A stretch of 64,000 nucleotides of DNA, taken from contig CAIIXF020000011.1 in assembly GCA_903813345.2 (NCBI GenBank), positions 7,464,571 to 7,528,570 of the forward strand, read 5' to 3'. Shown here piece by piece: positions 56,506-64,000 of this stretch. How positions within the stretch are numbered: position 1 is the stretch's first letter; each line of letters opens with the position of its first letter. A program made the translations under genes and the position numbers. Source of the DNA: Owenia fusiformis (taxonomy: Eukaryota; Annelida; Polychaeta; Sabellida; Oweniidae). The notes below the pieces were generated by a model that worked only from the letters and a program-made list of their open reading frames with translations, made no database searches and was not told where the DNA came from.

Positions 56506-59342
56506 CATGTACATACACATATGTATTTATTAACTGCAGGTTTTTATAATAAATAACATAAATTATTCTCGAACACACATGACGCTTCAACTTTCTCTAT
56601 ATTTCTTTCACATTGTGCATGTTTGCATTGCATGTGAACAAACTAAAACTATCAATATTTCTAAATATTTTTTGTATGACTTCAATGCAACCTACAAGCT
56701 GTGACAAAGATTGTCAAATAAATATGGCACCTTTTAGCTTTGAAAATTTAATTAAACCAATCTGTCACAGGATTTTACTAAAAGTTTCCGAAAACCAATA
56801 TTAAAATGAAATACAAATAAAATAAAATTTGTTTCCGATCTCTTCATCTTAAGCATCCAATGTTACATATCAAGATCAGTTTCTATATTAAAGAAATAAT
56901 TTGTTTCGAACATATTGACTTAAATGTTAAACTTCTCAATTGTATGTTTGTTAGATATTTGCTGACTTTTGTTCGCAGAACAAAATATTATGTTAGCGTT
57001 CATAAATGAAAGCTAAATAAATGAAAATAAAGTATCATTCTAACCATGTATGTTATCACAGATAAATCTTATAAGCTGGCTTTCCATTGATATATAACAT
57101 GTAATTATCTCCATGATGTATTTAGGTCTAAAATTACTTAGATAAAATTACAAGATCTTGGTAATAGGCAATCTATTCCTGAATCAAGTTATTTTCTCTC
57201 ATATCTTCTCTGTATCAGTATAATTCTACCTTTAAACTATGATCTAAGAAGTCATACTATTTTTCTCAACACATGCTTTATTAAAAGAACCCTTTGTTCT
57301 TATTTCTACATGATACATTTCGAGTTTCACTTTATTCTCTGTCTTTGTATTCTTTTCTATTGCCTTGAAATATGATCAACAAGATATTTCCCAGAAAGTG
57401 TCTTTAAACAATACTTATTTTTTCAGATACACTAAAGCTTCAAAAATTAAATATTTGATGAAACAAAAGAATGAATCAACATATACACGTAAATAAGTCA
57501 GATTATTTTCACTAGAATAACAAGTGACCATTCAACAAGATTGTGTTTAACCTGCTTTCATCATGTAAGCTTTGATCAAGATGAAACCACCGTAAAGATT
57601 TATCATAAACCGGAATTAACCTGCGCCTGATTGGCTAGCTATATGAGGCTTCAATTGAACGTAAAGTCATTCCACGTCATCAAATTTAAGTCATTTAGAC
57701 TTCCTGACATGTTCATTTGCTTTGATATGTAAATATACAGAACGAGAATAAAAGCTGGATATGTTATTATTTTCACTCTGTAACACTTCCCCTCCTTCAA
57801 CAAAAATGATCAGCTGCATACAAATGACATGAAAGTTACATATTACATTTATAATCTTATTGGTAACTTTACCTCCTCTCCTCATTTCCAATATTATACT
57901 GTAATTCTGTATCTAAATGTCATTAAAACTGATCTTGGTTTATGCGGCAGCAGTATAGAACATTCAACCAATCTTCGCTGCAATGTTTATCCTCTGTATA
58001 TACTGTACCTTGATATTCAATCTATATGCCAGGCCTTTCAAGATTCTTATGATGAAAAAGAGTGGAATCAGTGAGAAATACAATGGCCGGACATGCCATG
58101 TGACTAACACTTTATTTTTGTGTAATGATTAAGAATAGAAACAATTGATTTAATAAATAAAGGAGAGGAAATCTATGATATAAATGCTGACCAGAGAATA
58201 ATTGGGATTCAGGTTTTCTGAGAAAATGCTGGAGGAAATAAGATTCTTAGAATATCTTTGTTTGAAATGCACACATGTACAGGTACCCAGGTGGTTGCAT
58301 GTTATCCTAAATTAAAGATCAAATCTCCCTTCAGGCACATGAACACTGAACATTCTGCAGAACACACAAGGACACTAACACTGGTGTGAGTCACACTCTT
58401 TTGAAACAGTCCTATTTTGGAATTAAGATTCAAAGAAGTCGCCTGCTTTTAGGATCATAGGCCCAATTTCAATTTTAGGGTCTTCCAAAAGCCCAAACTC
58501 CATGTTACCTAAGACAATTAATTCTTAAAAAGTCAAAATTCAGGACAATCAAGCATGGTGAACTTTGAATGTTAAGAACTAAAAAATTGCAAGACTTAAA
58601 ACTAGTCTCATCTTTCTCCAGTAACATCTTCATTTCCAATCTAAATATCTTGAGAGGAAGAAATCACTAGAATCCATTTCATTTTCTTCAAATATAATTA
58701 GTGATTGGAATGACGAATTGGAAATCTAAAACTTCTAATAATTCTTACATCTGGACTATTGATTTCTTTGATTGGAAAAACAAAGTCTTTCCATCATTTT
58801 AGAAGTTGCAATTTTTAACAAACATATATCAATTCTTGTATTCACAACTAGTATTAGATTATCATCTTCTCAAGTGATATATGTGTATATTAATGGGAGT
58901 GACATCTCAATGTATTTATATTCAAAGCAAAAATATATCAAGATGATATTGTTTGTTCAAAGTAACTCAAGTAATTGTCTTTTAGAATGCTTTGTTCTTG
59001 AAATGTCATCTTAAAGATCCTGGGAATTGTCTGTTAATGAGAGAATATGGTATTTATAATTATAGCAGCGTGACATAGTCAAATAAGATAGCATATTGCT
59101 CTGTAAGACAATCACACTAAGCAGTACGTCTTAAAACACAAAATAAAGTAAAAACATCTTTTAGATTTACTGACTTCCAAGTTAATGAACACTTTGAAAG
59201 TAGGATTTTCATTTTTCATTTTCATTTTCATTTGAGTTACATCTCACACAGACACCATAGAGCATATATGTGTGGTAGGATAATGTAACTTGATATCCTA
59301 AGGTTTCTATGGGGAATACCTTAGGCTATCTCTTGGGTACAA

Positions 59343-59380
59343 ACAGTAAAACCTGTTCACTATATACAGGTTTTACTGTA
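59343..59380. repeat. CAGTAAAACCTG ends joined directly, copy e
   Basis: ACAGTAAAACCTGT, nine bases, then ACAGGTTTTACTGT: the two ends without a body. Confidence 0.85.
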
Positions 59381-59584
59381 TTTCCATATGAAACACTTAA
59401 AACAAATGTTTTTTTCCATCGACATACGTCTAAATGAACCCTTTCTCTATGGGAAACCTGTCTGCTAGAAAGTGATACACTTTTCAAATGCCAAATTTTG
59501 AAATATGTCTTACCAGTAAAGAACATGAAACAATTGATGACACTTGACATCCTGTTATTCCCTTATGGTAGATGGGATCATATA

Positions 59585-59766
59585 CAATAAAACCTGTATG
59601 TATTAACACCTAATCCAAACACTTCTCAATATGAACACTTTTTTGATATCCAATTTATTATCACCCTTTGACTTACATATTAGGAAACCTTGAAATGTGA
59701 ACACCTGCTAATCTGAACATTTTAGGCCAGTCCCAGTGGTGTTAAGATTAGACAGGTTTTACTGTA
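59585..59766. repeat. CAGTAAAACCTG palindromic element, copy f
   Basis: The left end is CAATAAAACCTGTATG and the right end GACAGGTTTTACTGTA. The body carries TGAACACTT, GTGAACACCTG and TCTGAACATTT words. Confidence 0.75.
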
Positions 59767-62700
59767 CTAATAAACGTAAAGTGCACAAAACATACTAAGG
59801 CTCAGACTATTTGAAGTAGAGGAAAGCAATGTAATTTGTAAAGACTGTATAATAGTATTACAATACAACATAGGTTAGGCTCTTACAACATATACTACTT
59901 AACAAATGAATAAATCACATTAATCATATTATTCTACTACTTAATTATCAATGACATTTTTGTAATCACGCATTGATTTATATGATTAGACGTTAGACTC
60001 TAATCACTTTATAGGGCAAGATGAATTAATATTGATAGTGTACAAAAATTATGTTTCTCGTCCTAAAACATTCAGATTTTCCCTTCATCTGAAGTTTATG
60101 AGAGAGATCTCTTCCTGAAAAAGTGATCCTAAACTTTTAAAATGTCATTTCGTAACACAAAATCAGATATCCAGGAGAGTAGCAAAGGCCTAAAATTTGG
60201 CAAGGCATGGCAAACTTTGAGGCAAAAGTGAAATAATACTGTCATAAGTCCCATTTCAACAATTTCTATTGAAAAAAACATCTGAATTATCTAAAACTAT
60301 AGCATCAATTTCGACTCATCTTGTGATAAACTTTACAGAGGTCATCTTTTGATTAAAATCACCTTTCCTGATAAATCTGTCAAATGAATCTCAAAGGATT
60401 AGCGAAATATTTCCAAATTGGATGTTTTGTTGAGCAATATAAGGGTTGCTAGTGTCAGGAATAGAATATTGAGAAAACCTCACATTAAAGTAATCTTAAA
60501 AGGGTCTCTAATTTTCCCATTGACTAGAATGACACAATAAAGGTGGATTAGAATGTCTGATGTAGACTCATATTTTCTCAGTAGATCCCTCTTAACTTTC
60601 AACAGTTCATCAGTCAATCAGAGAGACATTCTTCACGTCCATAGCCCAGGCCTTGCGCTTAACTTATTTTTATCAGGTAGTTGTTTCACTACTTAGTGAA
60701 TTTTCCAGGTAGCTATTTGAGAGAACCAGATAGTGAAGATTTCGATTTTTATTCTTATGACTTACCAGTGCAATAATAAGATATTACACTGTAGTGATCT
60801 CCCCAGCAGCAATTGTGCTGCACCCACTTGAGATTTTGGTAATAGGCATGTACCCACCTGAAAATCAATTTGCACCCAATTGAAAATGAGAAAAAACATG
60901 AAAAATAGGTAGCGAAATCACATCCTCGCTATGCTAATTTCGAGTAAGAATATTGCTTCTATCTTGTTAAGCCAATGCCTATACTCTCTAGTACAGCCCC
61001 TCCACATTAACACCCACCCACACCCACAAGTAGATAGGGTAGGGGGTCCAGACACTCGAAGCAAGACTAAACACTACCTAAAGATAGAATTTTGTTTTAA
61101 AAACAAATCACTCATTGGAACAACAGGTAATACGAAAGGTAGAATGGATACTCATTTATTTTATATAGAAAGGAATTGTAAAGCTGTTGAGATGACATTG
61201 AACTATAGTATATAAAAAAAAGAAAAAAAAACACTCTTTAATCAAAATTCGATGGATTTAGGTAATACAATTTTCAGACACTAACAGTTTTCGATAATTG
61301 TGTTACCACAAAGTACACAATTCCGACTCAAGAATTTCCTGTATATAAATATATAGTAAAAGTGGATATATGTCAAGATCACCGTGTTTCTTAAAACAGC
61401 GTCATTTATTATAAAGGTTCGTACAAACATCTAAACTTAAAAAGGATGTTTTTGCAAGCAGTATACTAATGCACAAAAGAATATTTCAAAATACATCTCG
61501 AAGAAAAATAACTAGAAAAACAGCAACCGATGGAGGACTTCATTTTCTCCTAACCAAACTTCATTACTTCTGAACAATCACAGACAGAAAGTACTTTCCA
61601 TAGCAATCCTATTTCATGACAGAGTTCTTTCATGATTTAATCAATCAAACGATACAATATTACAATACCTAAGCCAGTACAATCATCTAATCCATGATTA
61701 CTTTGAAATGCTCTACCTGCTTAAATGGGCTTTTTCATTTTCTAATCTGATCTACCTCACTCTTTTCAATGGCTTGATTTTGCTTACTTAAAAGGGAGCT
61801 TCGTATACAGTACTAGGCTATGTCACCCAGGGTAGTCCACTAGTTCTCCCTCACTTTGTGAATGTGATTATCAAGGAGGATAGAAGAGAGAGGGACAGCA
61901 ACTTGTAAATGTTGTCTTATAAGTCTCTTATATTCTTTAACAAAATGAAAGAATTTTTAATGATTTTTTGTGACATAGATTATCAAATAGGACAATAAGG
62001 TGAAATGTTATGATACACATTATTACCAAATAATGCATTCTAATTACAATTATAAAAGAAACTTCTGTAAGCTCATTTATAACTCATTCAAAAAGATCAA
62101 TGTAATATACATATAATCATGCAGTATATAACTAAAAGATTTCAAAAAGATTTCAAAACATTTATAGCATGTAAGTAACTTGATAAGAAGACTTTACAAT
62201 AAAGACATGTGTGTGTGATTTATATAAATGTATTCAGAAAATCCCTAATATCTATACCCTACAAAACTACAACAAAAATGAGTTAAGCTTAGGTTACAAA
62301 AGATAAAAATTCTTTTAATTTCAATGTAAACAATATTCTTAGACTGGATTATCTATTTCTTGTCTGACCACTAAGTATTTCAGCTAGATGTTTACTTTCT
62401 TTACCCTTCAAAAACCTACACATGTCTCTGAAAGTTGAATCAACATTTGGAATTACCTGTTTCAGCTGAAAAACACATGGCCTGGGAATATAAAATATAA
62501 TTTCTCCCTGGCCTAGCTCACATCAGGAAAGCATTGGTGCATACCACAAACATGCCAATTTATATATTTAAAGGAATGACATGATCGTTGATATAATGTT
62601 CCCACATTACCACTATATCAATCAGTTAAAGGTACTGGTATCATCCTCCAGGATCTACTTTTGGTTTTTCCAAGGTACTTAAAAATACTGAAGCCCCATA

Positions 62701-63809
62701 AAGAAAGAAAATAAACCATAGTACATGTATATTCAAATTATAATTAATCTGAAGGCAAAATCTCCACCAATATCCAAACCTTACATATTCCATACGAATA
62801 CTTTGAAGCTCACCATAAAGTACAAGCCAAGGTCATTTTTCATTTGATTCTATAAACCACAGTTTCTTAAGAATCATCAGTGGATTTCTGAATTTGATAA
62901 CGCTACTCATATGAGACGTACCCCTCGTATAAGCCACCGCTTGTGTCTTTCTGCAGTGTACCACGATAACACACTCGGCTCCATCTATAATGCTATCTCT
63001 GTGCAACCGTTAAATATTAATCCAATATGTAATCAAAATACTCCCTAAATGGCTTATAAATCCTGGTTTTACGTTGTTACTGTACAGTTATCATGTCCCT
63101 GGAGGAATTCAAATTTCAACAGAGTAACAATCTATAGTATACTGTGTATGTGTACAAAATGGTATATGGTTTATATATTATCATCACCTTACTACAAGTC
63201 TAAATGCAATGAATACGCTCTAAATAACAAGCTAAATTTTGGTAGAAAAGGACACGAATTAGAATAAAACATGCTTTGAAAATAACTTTAAAAAGATACT
63301 TGTATGTGAATGGCTGATAGCAAAAAGAAGTCATTGGAACTGTACTAAACCTGCAAATTAAAATTAAGCTCAAAGTTCGGGTATTCATTCAATTCTATGA
63401 AATTAAAATAAATAATAGTTTTCAGAGTTTTAAATAAGCAAACACAGTATGGATATTTACTTGAATTCTTACTAAATCCACTTAATTCCACTTCATCTTT
63501 TGTTTCAAAATGTCTCTCAAAATATTTTATTTACCGGAATGCCAAAAGGTCATACTGATTCTAAATTATATTAATTGCCCTTTTAAATGAACATTCGTGT
63601 GTAAACAGGTAAAAATCACGCACCATATAGGCCGATAAATCTTGCTTTTTATGATAAGTGAAATATGAGTGCAGGGTGACATGTTGCTTATTACTACCTA
63701 GTTGAGAGTGCTCCTGAGTGTCTGGCGTTGATAAACCAATTTTTAAGATATATTTCAGATATGAAATATGAAATTATAATGATATATAATTATGATGATA
63801 GAATGTAGA

Positions 63810-63900
63810 ACAGTAAAACCTGTGTAGGTAGATCACATTTGAAAGTGTTTTACTTGGAGGACGTTCCTCTTATAGAGCATTATTAACATTGAGTCAATAG
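63810..63900. repeat. CAGTAAAACCTG element, copy g (right end not clear)
   Basis: Begins ACAGTAAAACCTGTGTAGGT; a body with TTTGAAAGTGTTTTACTTGG follows. The right end is not clear. Confidence 0.5.
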
Positions 63901-64000
63901 ACTAGAAAGCGAGTAGAAATAATCTTGATTTACGTTATTAAATATTCAAAATTCAGTCAAAATGATGTCATATTTGAAATCTGCATGTAAAAGTACATCT

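Larger units (their letters stand above)
51245..64000 (-). other. CELF intron upstream of exon v1 (12.7 kb or more)
   Basis: I searched by eye for RRM1 motifs (FVGQIP, GCCFVTF, HNMK) on the minus strand and found none, so the next exon is probably outside the window. The stretch contains the elements at 51985, 53590, 54853, 56325, 59343, 59585 and 63810. No other gene is supported; one weak plus-strand exon-like frame lies at 54683-54780. Confidence 0.5.

Overview
The window is AT-rich metazoan nuclear DNA. It has spliced genes with GT-AG introns, a single-exon GPCR, long introns and many short inverted-repeat (MITE-like) elements and minisatellites. Protein content and repeat style suggest a marine invertebrate such as a lophotrochozoan or an invertebrate deuterostome. 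I cannot assign the phylum from sequence alone. No bacterial features, tRNA, rRNA or CRISPR array were seen.

Layout. (1) 1-2880 holds no supported gene, only possible 3' UTR ends. (2) 2881-8922, minus strand: a complete PACRG gene (axonemal inner-junction protein) whose last coding exon exists in two tandem copies. (3) 8923-9308: a 386 bp head-to-head promoter with a near-perfect RFX X-box and a consensus CRE. (4) 9309-20695, plus strand: a complete seven-exon MRPS15 gene (mitochondrial ribosomal protein uS15m). Its intron 4 contains, on the opposite strand, an intronless 645-residue rhodopsin-class GPCR at 14190-16127. (5) 20984-23511: a tail-to-tail spacer made mostly of repeats. (6) 31778-51244, minus strand: fourteen coding exons of a CELF1/2-type (Bruno-like) RNA-binding protein, covering RRM2, the Ala/Gly/Ser/Asn-rich divergent linker and RRM3 to the stop. 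A very long 3' UTR may run down to about 23.5 kb. The RRM1 exons were not found and probably lie beyond 64000. (7) 51245-64000: upstream CELF intron with several transposon-like palindromes.

The genes have unrelated jobs (cilium, mitochondrial translation, signalling, splicing and mRNA decay). Their relationship is one of arrangement: a shared promoter, a nested antisense gene and convergent ends. The most unusual signals are the duplicated PACRG terminal exon; one CELF linker exon flanked by a tandem array of copies of its own splice acceptor on one side and an array of donor-like GTAAGT units on the other; a 27-nt CELF microexon; a minisatellite fused to an MRPS15 splice donor; and several families of palindromic elements with Tc1/mariner-like TA-flanked ends.
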